Shown: one piece after another, positions 22,761 through 31,365 of the stretch
Numbering within the stretch: position 1 is the stretch's first letter
Layout of the letters: each line of letters begins with the position of its first letter
NCBI GenBank assembly: GCA_024398935.1
Contig: JAKSIH010000020.1
Span: 1 to 50,162, forward strand
Length of the DNA: 50,162 nucleotides
Origin: Fibrobacter sp.
GTDB taxonomy: Bacteria; Fibrobacterota; Fibrobacteria; Fibrobacterales; Fibrobacteraceae
Direction: 5' to 3'
Translations under genes and position numbers: made by a program
The notes under the pieces: generated by a model
What the model was told of the DNA's origin: nothing
Seen by the model: only the letters and a program-made list of their open reading frames with translations
Database searches by the model: none

Positions 22761-23660
22761 CTAATCTGCGCTTTCTGCAGATTCCTGATTGCCTGCTTCT
22801 TTGGTTTTCTTGCGGGGTTTAACGGCTTGCCAAACCATGAAGCCTATGAACAGGACGCCAAAACCTACCAGTACAATGGCCAGTTCGGAATTGTACTTTT
22901 CGATAATGTCCTTCTGGCCGTGAGCCAGATAGCCAAGCACTGCAAGAACGGAATTCCAGATGGCTGCACCCAGGAAGGTGAATAAGGTGAACGGCAGCAG
23001 CTTCATTCCGGCAAGACCTGCGGGAATGGAAATCAGCTGGCGGATGACCGTAATGAGTCGCCCCACGAATGTGGAAATGACTCCGTGGTCACGGAAGTAC
23101 TGTTCCGCTTTTTCGACCTTGGAAACATCGATGAGGAAGAAATGGCCCAGGCGGCTGTCCGCAAACTTGTAGATGATGGGACGGCCCAGGAACTTTGCCA
23201 GGTAGTAGTTGATGAAGGCGCCAATCAGCGCACCTAGGGTTGCGAAAAGGACTATCAGGATAATGTTCAGGTCGGAACCGGGCTGCAGGGCCTTGTAGGC
23301 TGCAGGGGGAACCACCAGTTCCGAGGGGAAGGGAATGAAGGAACTTTCGATTGCCATCAGAAGGGTGATGGTACCGTAGCCCAGGTGTTCGTTGTACCAG
23401 TCGATAATCCTGGTATAGATTCCCTTCTTTTCGGCGGTAGCTTTTGCGGTGTCGCCCACGGCTGTTTCTGTGTCCTGGCTTACAGTCCTTGCACTGTCGA
23501 TCGCTGCTGAGGTCCCTTCATTTGCGGTGTCGGCGCCTGTGGCTACGGTTACGCTTGCCGTATCGGTGGCTGGTACCGTTGAGGTGTCTGCTGCCATCAG
23601 GTGTGCAGAGAGCAGGAACAGGGTCAGGACGCTGATAATCAAAAAGCTTCTTTTCTTCAT
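22761..23660 (-). CDS. DedA family membrane protein with a long periplasmic N-terminal extension
   Basis: 299 residues from the ATG at 23660. A signal peptide (FLIISVLTLFLLSAHLMA) leads into about 60 residues rich in Thr, Ala and Asp with no repeats of known type, then a DedA/SNARE-associated domain: ESSFIPFPSELVVPPAAY, the central F-x-x-R-x-x-P-x-x-R-like element as FVGRLITVIRQLISIPAG, and several hydrophobic helices. DedA proteins are envelope flippases or transporters of undecaprenyl phosphate or lipids. The N-terminal extension is unusual. Ends with a charged KPRKKTKEAG tail. Confidence 0.9.
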   Translation of the reverse strand: MKKRSFLIISVLTLFLLSAHLMAADTSTVPATDTASVTVATGADTANEGTSAAIDSARTVSQDTETAVGDTAKATAEKKGIYTRIIDWYNEHLGYGTITLLMAIESSFIPFPSELVVPPAAYKALQPGSDLNIILIVLFATLGALIGAFINYYLAKFLGRPIIYKFADSRLGHFFLIDVSKVEKAEQYFRDHGVISTFVGRLITVIRQLISIPAGLAGMKLLPFTLFTFLGAAIWNSVLAVLGYLAHGQKDIIEKYNSELAIVLVGFGVLFIGFMVWQAVKPRKKTKEAGNQESAESAD

Positions 23661-23701
23661 AGTGATGCAAATATAGAAATGTAGGGATGTTCCTTGCAAA
23701 C

Positions 23702-23730
23702 AAAAGAGCGAGACCCTGGGGAGTCTCGCT
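23702..23730 (-). terminator. Terminator of the barrel-protein gene
   Basis: AGCGAGAC (23707-23714) pairs with GTCTCGCT (23723-23730); on the minus strand the stem is followed by CTTTTG. It lies between the barrel-protein stop and the DedA start. Confidence 0.75.
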
Positions 23731-23755
23731 TTGCATTCTAGGACTGGGCCTAGGG

Positions 23756-25399
23756 TTATTTTTTCTTTTTACCCTTGGCCGGTTTCTTTGCAGCCTTTTT
23801 CTTCTTGTCCTTTGCCTTCTTTGCGGGCTTTGCCTTGGGCTTCTTGGCGGGGGCCTCTTCGACTTCCTCCTCCTCTTCTTCCTCGGGCTCGGCGGTGTAG
23901 GACTGTTCCTGGACTGCAGGAGTTTCCTCTACGGCAGGTTCCGGGTCGGGATTGTATTCCGTCTGGAATTCAATGAGGGACTGGGCTTCGTCGTTAGCCT
24001 TCTTGAGGGCTGCCTTCGCCTCTTCCACGTACTTGCCGTTGGGGAATCGCTTCAGGTAGATTTCGTAGTCCTTCAGGCGGTTGCTTGACTTCACCAGCTC
24101 GAAAATGCCTGCTTCGGCCTCGTCGCGGAAGGCGCCGTCGGGATTGTCGTTCAGGTAGGCGAGGTAAGCCTTGAAGGTGTTCTTGGCCTGGACTTCGCGG
24201 AACTTGTCGTACTGGCCCAGTCCGTTAAGCCTTGCTTCCACTTCGGCCCTGCGGGGGGAGTCCGGATAGTATTCCAGGAACATCTGGAGCATTTCGGGGT
24301 CGTTGGAGGCCATGACCTGGTCGAAACGGGAGTCTTCCTGCTTGACCTGGTATTCCTTGATTTCAATCTTGCCGCTATCCAGGGTGGCGTAGAGCTGTTC
24401 CTTGGTGGCGAGGTCTGCAGGATGGCAGAAGGCGAGATAGCTTTCCAGCACGTCTGCGAACTGGGTCTTGGTATAGGCTTCGCTCATGTCCGGCAGGTTG
24501 CCGTCTTCGTCCAGATAGAAGCGGTAGTCGCGTTCGATAGCCATGCAGTCCCATTCGGAGATGGTATCCTTGACTTCGCTGTTCTGGCGGAGGACGCTGT
24601 CGCGGTCTAAGAGCTTGAAGCGCATGTTGCGGTCACGATGGCTCTCGCGGCCGAAATCCAGGGACAGTTCAAGGCCGACGCGTACAGGCCACTTATACTC
24701 CACCTTGTCGAAGGTCAGGTTGGAATAGGGGGAGGGGCTTGCGTCGTTATCCTTCTTGCGGGCCTTGATGTCTTCGTAGGCCAAAAATTCCTTGCGGACA
24801 TTGATGCCGATCTTGAGGTCAACATCCTGGAACACTTCGGTGATGCGATATTCCAAAGCGCCAGAGACAAAGGCCGTGTTCACATAGTCGGTGTACTGGA
24901 CGGTGTTTCCGCCGTAGTCGTCATAGAAGGAGAAGAAATGGAAGCCGAAACCGCCCAGGACTCGCAGGTCCAGGTCTCCCGCCAGGTTCACGGAGAAACC
25001 GGCGAGAACGGAGGGGGCGTAGGTCAGGAAGGACAGTTCGCGGTCGGTCTGTTCGCCGGGACGCTTTGATCCGTTGGCGGTAACCGTGTACTTGGGGCTG
25101 TCTTCGATGGTGCCCATCTGGAAGGAATTCACTTCGAGACCCAGCCAGAGGGTAAAGGGGATGTCTGCTTTCCAGGCGGGGGTGATGAGGGGAGACCAGA
25201 GGAAACCGGCGGAAACGGGAACCGTGAATACGTCGGTATTGATCCCCTTGTCCAGAAGGTCGTTATCGCCCTTAAAATTTAAAAAAGCAGGTTCTGCTTG
25301 CACATACAACTGAGTACGCCAATTCGATCTCTCGAAATCGGCTGCATAAATTGCTGTTGCTAATAAAGACAATGTTAAGAGTAGTCTACGCATCACCAT
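23756..25399 (-). CDS. Outer-membrane barrel protein with repeat region and lysine-rich tail
   Basis: 547 residues. Signal peptide ending around AIYAA. Residues 25-270 alternate hydrophobic and polar residues in a beta-barrel pattern (LGLEVNSFQMGTIEDS, VLAGFSVNLAGDLDLRVLGG). Residues 330-480 are helical and contain spaced phrases of the type YLAYLNDNPDGAFRDEAEAG and YEIYLKRFPNGKYVEEAKAA, like TPR/outer-membrane lipoprotein repeats. The last 45 residues are an acidic Glu run then a Lys/Ala/Pro tail (KKAKDKKKKAAKKPAKGKKKK in part), histone H1-like. ATG 25399 or 25393 can start it. Confidence 0.75.
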   Translation of the reverse strand: MVMRRLLLTLSLLATAIYAADFERSNWRTQLYVQAEPAFLNFKGDNDLLDKGINTDVFTVPVSAGFLWSPLITPAWKADIPFTLWLGLEVNSFQMGTIEDSPKYTVTANGSKRPGEQTDRELSFLTYAPSVLAGFSVNLAGDLDLRVLGGFGFHFFSFYDDYGGNTVQYTDYVNTAFVSGALEYRITEVFQDVDLKIGINVRKEFLAYEDIKARKKDNDASPSPYSNLTFDKVEYKWPVRVGLELSLDFGRESHRDRNMRFKLLDRDSVLRQNSEVKDTISEWDCMAIERDYRFYLDEDGNLPDMSEAYTKTQFADVLESYLAFCHPADLATKEQLYATLDSGKIEIKEYQVKQEDSRFDQVMASNDPEMLQMFLEYYPDSPRRAEVEARLNGLGQYDKFREVQAKNTFKAYLAYLNDNPDGAFRDEAEAGIFELVKSSNRLKDYEIYLKRFPNGKYVEEAKAALKKANDEAQSLIEFQTEYNPDPEPAVEETPAVQEQSYTAEPEEEEEEEVEEAPAKKPKAKPAKKAKDKKKKAAKKPAKGKKKK

Positions 25400-25476
25400 A
25401 AATTTAAGTTTTCTCTTTTACAGGAGGAAAAATAAATTTATAAAAAATACGCTTTTTTGCACCTTTTCCCGTGATT

Positions 25477-27150
25477 TTAGAATGCCAGGGTGAATCCTAT
25501 TCCGAACAGGAGCAGCCCGGAACCGATGAGGGAGCCTCCGATAATCATTTTTCGGTCGCCCTGGTCCACCTTGTCATGGTTTTTCTTTACCAGTTTCTGG
25601 TAGTTTGCACCGTTGGAGGTTGCAGGAAGGCTTAAATCGTCCTTGATTTTCTCGGCCTCGTCATAGTCGTCGTAAGCGAGGTAGGTAAAGAGGGCTCCAA
25701 TCAGGATCGGTGCGATGGCGGATCCCATCAGGGTCTTTCCCACGAAGTTTTTCTTTTTCTCGTGGAGCCATTCCTGCTGCCTTAACTGTTCCGCAGGGTC
25801 GGAAATGGGCTCCATCTGGACTTCGAGACTGGTAATACCTGTGGGATTGGCGTAGACTGTTACCATTGTGTCCCGGAAGCCTTCCTTCCGCAGTTGCACC
25901 GTGGAAAGGCCCGGCTCGAAAAGGGCGAACTTGCTTGGTGTTCTTCCGATGGATTTGGTGCTTCTGGAAATGGGGGCGGACCCTCCGTAGATTTCGGCCC
26001 CTTCAGGAGTGGAGGTTATGAGAAGTTCCGGCTTGGATTGTTTCAGTTTTAGGGATACTTTGTTTGTGTCGCCGGGGATGGCGGATATTGCGCTGCGTGC
26101 GGCCCAGATATGGCGATCCACGCTCCAGTAGGCGTACACGACAATCTTTCCCGTATCCAGGGTAGCCACCGTGCACGGTGTCTTGCAGAGGGTTTCCGTT
26201 CCCTCGATTTCCAGGTTGGCCCCTTCCGGGTCTGTTTCTACATGGATATAGCTTTTCCTGTCTGCGGGTGCAACGCTTTGTCCTTGCAGCTGCTTGAGAA
26301 AGTTATTCAGCTTGTTTCCCGCGATGGCGTCGCTCATGGCGGTAAAGGAGGATAGGTTCATCCTTGCGGAATTACTTTTTTGCTGGCTGGAATCCGTCAG
26401 GTAGGTATGTGTCATGAATACGCTTACGGAATCCTGGGCCTTTGCCGCAGAAATGGTCCCCTGGAACAGGTCTGTGGCTCCATAGCGAAGTAGGGAATCG
26501 CGGATGCAGGCCTGTTCCCTGCAGTAGCCGAAGGAAGTCCGCCTTGCAAACATGACGGGAACGCCCTGTTCCTTCAGGATACGGATGGCGATGTGGTTCA
26601 GTTCTTCGGACAGGGCGGAATCGATGGAGCGGCGCTCCAGCGCAACGAAGATGTGCTTGCCGTCAACGGAATCAAGGAACGTAGGGGTGCGCGTCTGCCT
26701 GAATTCCTCGGGAACGGTTCCGCGGGAAGTTGCCGTATCCGATGTCCCCGCTGTTCTGGCCGGGGAATCCTGCATGGCGGAATCTGCCGGGGCTTGGGCG
26801 GTATTTTCCGGTATAGAATCTGCGGGGGATATTCTTGCGGAGTCGGAGACGGATGTGTCTATCTCTGCGGTGGCTGCTATGGCGGAACTGTCCGTGGCGG
26901 CAACCGGATTGAGCAGGTCGTTTCCCTGGTCGTCCACGATGGACTTGAAGCGACTCCTGTGTATCCTTACGACGGTAAACTTTCCCTGGATGGTTCCTCC
27001 GAGGCTTACGGTGTCCTGGCTAATGCCAAGGAAGGTGGCCCCCTGTTTTGCTCCGGTGACCAGCTCCACCCTTGCATGGACACCCTGGGGGTCCTGGGCG
27101 GACAGGATCCCGAATGCGATAAGAAGTAGGGCGAGGAATAACTTGTTCAT
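25477..27150 (-). CDS. PEGA-domain protein, last gene of the envelope run
   Basis: 557 residues with a signal peptide (LFLALLLIAFGILSAQ). Central region rich in Asp/Ser/Ala linkers (res 85-150), an alpha/beta region resembling lipoprotein or curli-assembly-type domains, then two PEGA-like segments: IHVETDPEGANLEIEG and LLITSTPEGAEIYGG. A C-terminal pair of hydrophobic stretches (TLMGSAIAPILIGALFTYLA and GGSLIGSGLLLFGIGFTLAF) may anchor it. Begins 7 bp after the preceding gene. Function unknown. Confidence 0.8.
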   Translation of the reverse strand: MNKLFLALLLIAFGILSAQDPQGVHARVELVTGAKQGATFLGISQDTVSLGGTIQGKFTVVRIHRSRFKSIVDDQGNDLLNPVAATDSSAIAATAEIDTSVSDSARISPADSIPENTAQAPADSAMQDSPARTAGTSDTATSRGTVPEEFRQTRTPTFLDSVDGKHIFVALERRSIDSALSEELNHIAIRILKEQGVPVMFARRTSFGYCREQACIRDSLLRYGATDLFQGTISAAKAQDSVSVFMTHTYLTDSSQQKSNSARMNLSSFTAMSDAIAGNKLNNFLKQLQGQSVAPADRKSYIHVETDPEGANLEIEGTETLCKTPCTVATLDTGKIVVYAYWSVDRHIWAARSAISAIPGDTNKVSLKLKQSKPELLITSTPEGAEIYGGSAPISRSTKSIGRTPSKFALFEPGLSTVQLRKEGFRDTMVTVYANPTGITSLEVQMEPISDPAEQLRQQEWLHEKKKNFVGKTLMGSAIAPILIGALFTYLAYDDYDEAEKIKDDLSLPATSNGANYQKLVKKNHDKVDQGDRKMIIGGSLIGSGLLLFGIGFTLAF

Positions 27151-27157
27151 GAAAAAC

Positions 27158-27772
27158 CTAGAAGGAAAGAATGAAGCCTGCGGCGATTAGGACCGCCCCT
27201 CCGGCAAAAGTTCCGATAGTCACCTTTTTCGCCGTTCTGGCGGAAGACCTGTGGCTTTCGAAGTCCTCTTTTGCCTGGAGGTACTTTTCTCCATTTGCAA
27301 TTTTACTGTTTTCTAAAATTTTCTTGGCGTCTTCGGCCTTGCTAATCTGGTATAGGGTTATGGACGCGCTGATGGCGGATGCAACGAAGGGTGCAATGGA
27401 TGACCATTTCAGGATATTTCCTGCACTTCTGCGGGAACGCCTGGCTACGAAATCTTGCTGTTCCTCGATAAGGTCGTTGTCGTAGGACTGCTTGAGGGAT
27501 ACGATAATGTAGGAGGTATCCTTTGCCGAGAGGTTTACATCCAGCAGGGTGTCCGTAAATTCAGGCTTGAAGAGGGCGAGAAGAATATGGTCCTCTCCAT
27601 CTACGGGAATGAAGGCGGGGGAGGCGTAATCCGGGGCGTTGCCATAGTCGGGGATGCTACTTCCCACGAAAATGTCCGCGTTTCCGGGAATGGTGGAAAC
27701 ATGAAGGTACTTTGTGGATTGCCCGAAGACAACGCAGGTAAACACAAGGAACAGCAAAATCAGCTTTTTCAC
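27158..27772 (-). CDS. Short PEGA-type membrane protein
   Basis: 204 residues from a GTG that overlaps the upstream stop by four bases (GTGA). Signal peptide (ILLFLVFTCVVFG), then a PEGA-like start YLHVSTIPGNADIFVGS, and two C-terminal hydrophobic segments (SSIAPFVASAISASITLYQI, VTIGTFAGGAVLIAAGFILS) separated by a helical charged part. The layout mirrors the larger PEGA protein that follows, suggesting paralogy. Function unknown. Confidence 0.75.
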   Translation of the reverse strand: MKKLILLFLVFTCVVFGQSTKYLHVSTIPGNADIFVGSSIPDYGNAPDYASPAFIPVDGEDHILLALFKPEFTDTLLDVNLSAKDTSYIIVSLKQSYDNDLIEEQQDFVARRSRRSAGNILKWSSIAPFVASAISASITLYQISKAEDAKKILENSKIANGEKYLQAKEDFESHRSSARTAKKVTIGTFAGGAVLIAAGFILSF

Positions 27773-29151
27773 GGGGCTTCCTCCGAATCGGGGAATGGTC
27801 CCGTAACGATGATGCTGTAATCTTCCTGCTCTGAGGCTTTCCAGTGATATCCCGGGATATGGTTCTGGGAATTGTCTTCAGCCAGGATCTGCACCTTGCC
27901 GGCATTTTTGTAGGAAAGGACTGGATGGATGGAGAGGATGTTCCCGTTTATCTCGTGGTCAATCTTTTCTCCATTCAGGAAAACGGCAAGCTTGTTGACA
28001 TTGATTCCCGAACCGTCGTCGTAGATGTAGAACTTGATGGGTTCTCCCTTTCCCAGGGTATCCTTGACCGTTGCAATCTGTGGCGGAACCTTGTCGGTGA
28101 ATACGGCCTCCCGTGTTCTGACAACCGAGCCTGCGGGCAGGTCCACCTGGAGGGTGTCTCCCGTAAATTCCTTTCTGGAAATGTCATTCAGGTAGACGGT
28201 CATTCCGCTTTGGGGAGGAAGGTCCAGGATAAGCGTAATCTTTGGACTGCTGTTATTTCCGGTATAGAGGGTGTCACCTAGGGCGGATACCACGATGATG
28301 GAGGTATTGACTGCTTTGAGCGTCGAAAAACCTTCGTATCGTATCGGAACATAGAGCACGCTTTTTTCGGGGTCCAGGAATTTGGTCGTAAACCGGTTGA
28401 CTTCGGAAGTTTCCATCTTTCTGATTGCGCCTTCAGTAAGGATGCTGTACTTTACACCCCAGTAGTAGGTAAGGTAATTCTTACGAAGGTCAACACCCAT
28501 TTGGGCAAGTGTCAGGGAATCGTCCGTAAGGGGGCCCCAGAGGATAAGATCCGAAGCGCAGTCTACCTCGCCCATACTGGAATTCCAGACGCTGTTGGAA
28601 TCCGTATCGATGAAGAATTCGCATCGGGCGGTTTCCCACTCGTCGATTCCCGTGATGTTCCAGCGGAAAGTGTGGCTTGTGGCCTTGTCGGGAATGACCT
28701 GGTTAAATCCGTTGTAGGGATATTCCAGGGAAATGTTCTCGGGGGTGTTTACATAGATGACAAGGTCGCTTGTCAGGGTGTCACCATACAGGTCGATGGT
28801 GCGTAGGCTTCCGTAGACGACGCCAGGCTTGTTGAATGTGTAGCGGAAGGTATTGATGTTGAAATATTCCCCGTCAATGTCCCAGAGCACGCTGGTATAA
28901 TAGCGGGCCGTGCTGTCGTGAGTTGACTGGACTCCGTTAATTGTGTAGCCAGCGATAAATTTGACGCTGTGGCCTAACTCTACCACCGAGGTCTGCGTGG
29001 GGTAAAGTGAACTTGCCGCGTCGCCTGAAAAGTTCTCGGGGACAATGTAGACCAGCTGCCGGAGGGTGGTGTCGCCGTCTTCCTCAAAGAGCGCGTTGTC
29101 GCATGCCGAAAAAAACAGGGCTGCGAGAAGTAGCAGGATGAGCCTAATCAT
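27769..29151 (-). CDS. Lipoprotein with PKD-like domains
   Basis: 460 residues. Lipobox FSAC, lipidated Cys at 17. Residues 60-130 look like a PKD/Ig-type domain (VLWDIDGEYFNINTFRY, then KPGVVYGSLRTIDLYGDTL), and residues 135-245 like a fibronectin-type fold (YPYNGFNQVIPDKATSHTFR). Shares the W-x-x-D-G-E and I/V-D-x-Y/F-G-D phrases with the two lipoproteins upstream. Overlaps both neighbours, so translation is probably coupled. Unknown function. Confidence 0.8.
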   Translation of the reverse strand: MIRLILLLLAALFFSACDNALFEEDGDTTLRQLVYIVPENFSGDAASSLYPTQTSVVELGHSVKFIAGYTINGVQSTHDSTARYYTSVLWDIDGEYFNINTFRYTFNKPGVVYGSLRTIDLYGDTLTSDLVIYVNTPENISLEYPYNGFNQVIPDKATSHTFRWNITGIDEWETARCEFFIDTDSNSVWNSSMGEVDCASDLILWGPLTDDSLTLAQMGVDLRKNYLTYYWGVKYSILTEGAIRKMETSEVNRFTTKFLDPEKSVLYVPIRYEGFSTLKAVNTSIIVVSALGDTLYTGNNSSPKITLILDLPPQSGMTVYLNDISRKEFTGDTLQVDLPAGSVVRTREAVFTDKVPPQIATVKDTLGKGEPIKFYIYDDGSGINVNKLAVFLNGEKIDHEINGNILSIHPVLSYKNAGKVQILAEDNSQNHIPGYHWKASEQEDYSIIVTGPFPDSEEAP

Positions 29152-30436
29152 TTGCTACCTCGTCAAAAGTCTTTCTCGGCCTCAGGTAAAATGCTCGGGA
29201 TGTCTTGTTGTGGCTCAGGTCCAGAACGGTCATGTTCAGGATCTTGTAGGTCCAGATATTCTCTCCAGAGGGCATGGGGACAAGGAGGGTGTCCTCTTTC
29301 AGCTTGATGGAGGTGATGGGGTTTCCGTCGAAGTTGGCGCTGCTCCGTGCAAGCTTTATTGCGCCTCCGCCATCCTTCACAATGAATTTCAGTGTATCCT
29401 GGTAGTCCAGGGTGTCGCTAGCCTCTACGGCAGAAAGGGCTGGCGGTATGGTATCCTTCAGGACAATTTCAGAAAGCTCATGGATGGTCTGGGGGATTAA
29501 GGTAAATTTCCTGGACTGAGGCTCAAAATCGGGCTTGTCGTGCTGTTCGATCTTAAGAGTGTATTTTCCGGGAGGTATAGCTTTCAGGATGAAGCTTCCG
29601 TCCTGTTCGGTCCTGATTCCGGAAACAACCTTGAAAACGGAGTTGGCGGAATCCAGCAGGGTCAAGTCAAAATGGTCATCGGGTTCTGTAGACGAAGTTT
29701 TCAGAATTCCCGTAATTGCGCACTCGTCATTGGTTCCGGCGGTGTAGAACGTTCCCTCTAGGGTGTGGGCTGAGCGCAGGTCCAGTTCATTCCTTGCCTG
29801 CACGGTCCACTTGTATTTGGAAAGGGCGTCCAGGCCGCGATAGAAGGTGAATTGAGGCCTGTCCAGCAAGGTGTCCACCAGGATGTCGCCTGTCAGCGGG
29901 TTGGCTAGGGTAAAATGGTAATAGAGCTGCCAGAGGGAATCCCGGTCGTCGCAGGTCCAGACGAAGTTCATGGATTCACGGGGCGAGATTCCCTGGGTGT
30001 TGTTCCGGGGGATAAACAGTTCCTTGTCCAGGACTGGATGGCTCGCCACATAGAGCGTGACAGAGTCCCTCAGGGTATCTCCAAAAAAGTCTATGAGAAC
30101 GAAGGTGACATTATGGATTCCCGGCTCGTAGAGCGTACTTTTAAAACTGAACTCGTTTGCGAAAAGTTCCCCGTCCAGATTCCAGTAGTACCGTTGCAGA
30201 CGGATGGATTTCGAGGGCGAAATGGCGGTCAGAAAAATAAGGGAATCGCCGGGGACGATTGTGTCCTGCTTCTTGCGTTCCGCCTCGGATTCAAAGGAAC
30301 TGGTGGTATAGGCGTTTATGGAGATAAACCGTGTTTCCGATTCATCGAAGGCAATGTCCATGGATTCGCTGCAGGCCGTGAAGCCCGCTATCAGCGCAAG
30401 TAATGCCGCCCAGAGGATTCCGGAGAAACTTTTCAT
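29144..30436 (-). CDS. Lipoprotein with PKD-like and regulatory-like domains
   Basis: 430 residues. Lipobox FTAC, Cys at 22. A PKD-like part contains YYWNLDGELFANEFSFKST and VLIDFFGDTLRDSV; a fibronectin-like region follows (RESMNFVWTCDDRDSLWQLY); then a carboxypeptidase-regulatory-like sandwich (ITGILKTSSTEPDDHFDLTL ... GSFILKAIPPGKYTLKI). Overlaps the next gene by 8 bp and the previous stop by one base. Unknown function. Confidence 0.8.
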   Translation of the reverse strand: MKSFSGILWAALLALIAGFTACSESMDIAFDESETRFISINAYTTSSFESEAERKKQDTIVPGDSLIFLTAISPSKSIRLQRYYWNLDGELFANEFSFKSTLYEPGIHNVTFVLIDFFGDTLRDSVTLYVASHPVLDKELFIPRNNTQGISPRESMNFVWTCDDRDSLWQLYYHFTLANPLTGDILVDTLLDRPQFTFYRGLDALSKYKWTVQARNELDLRSAHTLEGTFYTAGTNDECAITGILKTSSTEPDDHFDLTLLDSANSVFKVVSGIRTEQDGSFILKAIPPGKYTLKIEQHDKPDFEPQSRKFTLIPQTIHELSEIVLKDTIPPALSAVEASDTLDYQDTLKFIVKDGGGAIKLARSSANFDGNPITSIKLKEDTLLVPMPSGENIWTYKILNMTVLDLSHNKTSRAFYLRPRKTFDEVAND

Positions 30437-31125
30437 CAGGGTTCCTCCGCAGGTGATTGAACCGTAAAGGTCCTTTCCTCAGAAACGGACCTGTCCCCGT
30501 ATGAATCGACAACTTCTACAAAGAACTTGTGCTCTCCCGGCTTGAAACCCGACTGGACAATCTGTGTAAGTGTACCTACGTTGTAGACCTGCTCATCGAT
30601 GTGCAGGATATTTTCTACAGGATCGTTATCGATGTCCACGTAATACCACTTGAAGGTTATGGTCTGGTTTTCCGTAAGGATGAATACCGCACCTTTTTCG
30701 GGGTAGAGTGTAGAGCCGATTCGGGGAGGCGTATTGGTCTCGAAATCAAGAAGCTTCTCCAGGGAATTGCCTTCCTTGTCCTTTGCGACCACCCGGTTTG
30801 GAATCTCGTCGATAAGGGGGTTGTCTATGGTAAATGTTTTTCCGGTTTCCAGCAGGTCTTCGTCGATGTACCAGAAGAACTCCAGATCGTTTTCGAATTT
30901 TGATGGGCTTACATAGGCCTTCAGGTTTGCCTTTTCGGTGGCGTTGATCTTTTGTGCGGTGGAGTCTTCGTTATTTTTTTGCAGGACATAGACTGCGATT
31001 TCCGTAGCCTTTCCGGACTGGTGTGGTGAACTGGGAATTTCCATGCACGCCACAAGCCATGCACCGGCCCAGAGGACCATGCACAGAGTCAAAAGGGAAC
31101 AAATCGTTTTCTTTACGGTAACCAC
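30436..31125 (-). CDS. Lipoprotein with PKD-like domain, first gene of the envelope run
   Basis: 229 residues from the GTG at 31125. The frame is open further upstream (to 31563), but that would overlap xseB and its ATPase neighbour antisense, and the signal peptide TICSLLTLCMVLWAGAWLVAC starts right after this GTG; lipidated Cys at 27. The mature part has FWYIDEDLLETGKTFTIDNP and, later, FFVEVVDSYGDRSVSEERTF, the same plan as the next two lipoproteins. Divergent from xseB with only 27 bp between them. Confidence 0.75.
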   Translation of the reverse strand: MVTVKKTICSLLTLCMVLWAGAWLVACMEIPSSPHQSGKATEIAVYVLQKNNEDSTAQKINATEKANLKAYVSPSKFENDLEFFWYIDEDLLETGKTFTIDNPLIDEIPNRVVAKDKEGNSLEKLLDFETNTPPRIGSTLYPEKGAVFILTENQTITFKWYYVDIDNDPVENILHIDEQVYNVGTLTQIVQSGFKPGEHKFFVEVVDSYGDRSVSEERTFTVQSPAEEP

Positions 31126-31152
31126 CTCTTTAAAGATAACTATATTCACGAC

Positions 31153-31365
31153 ATGAGTAACGAAAACTTCGAATACAGAAACGCTATGGAGCGTCTTGAA
31201 AACATTCTGAGCCGCATAGACAATTCCGAAATGGGAATTGACGAATTGGCTGGCGAAGTGAAAGAGGCTACTGAACTTCTCCGCAAGTGCCGTCAGATAT
31301 TGCTGAAGACCGAACAGAATGTGCAGGAAGCTCTGGCCAGCTTGGATAGCGAAGTCGATGGATAA
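31153..31365 (+). CDS. xseB: Exodeoxyribonuclease VII small subunit
   Basis: 70 residues. FEYRNAMERLENILSRIDNS, GIDELAGEVKEATELLRKCR and a C-terminal helix are typical for XseB, which joins XseA in a single-strand exonuclease; length is normal. No xseA in the window. The stop overlaps the ATG of the ABC ATPase by 8 bp. TATATT at 31141-31146 is the only -10-like sequence in the short divergent spacer. Confidence 0.92.
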   Translation: MSNENFEYRNAMERLENILSRIDNSEMGIDELAGEVKEATELLRKCRQILLKTEQNVQEALASLDSEVDG

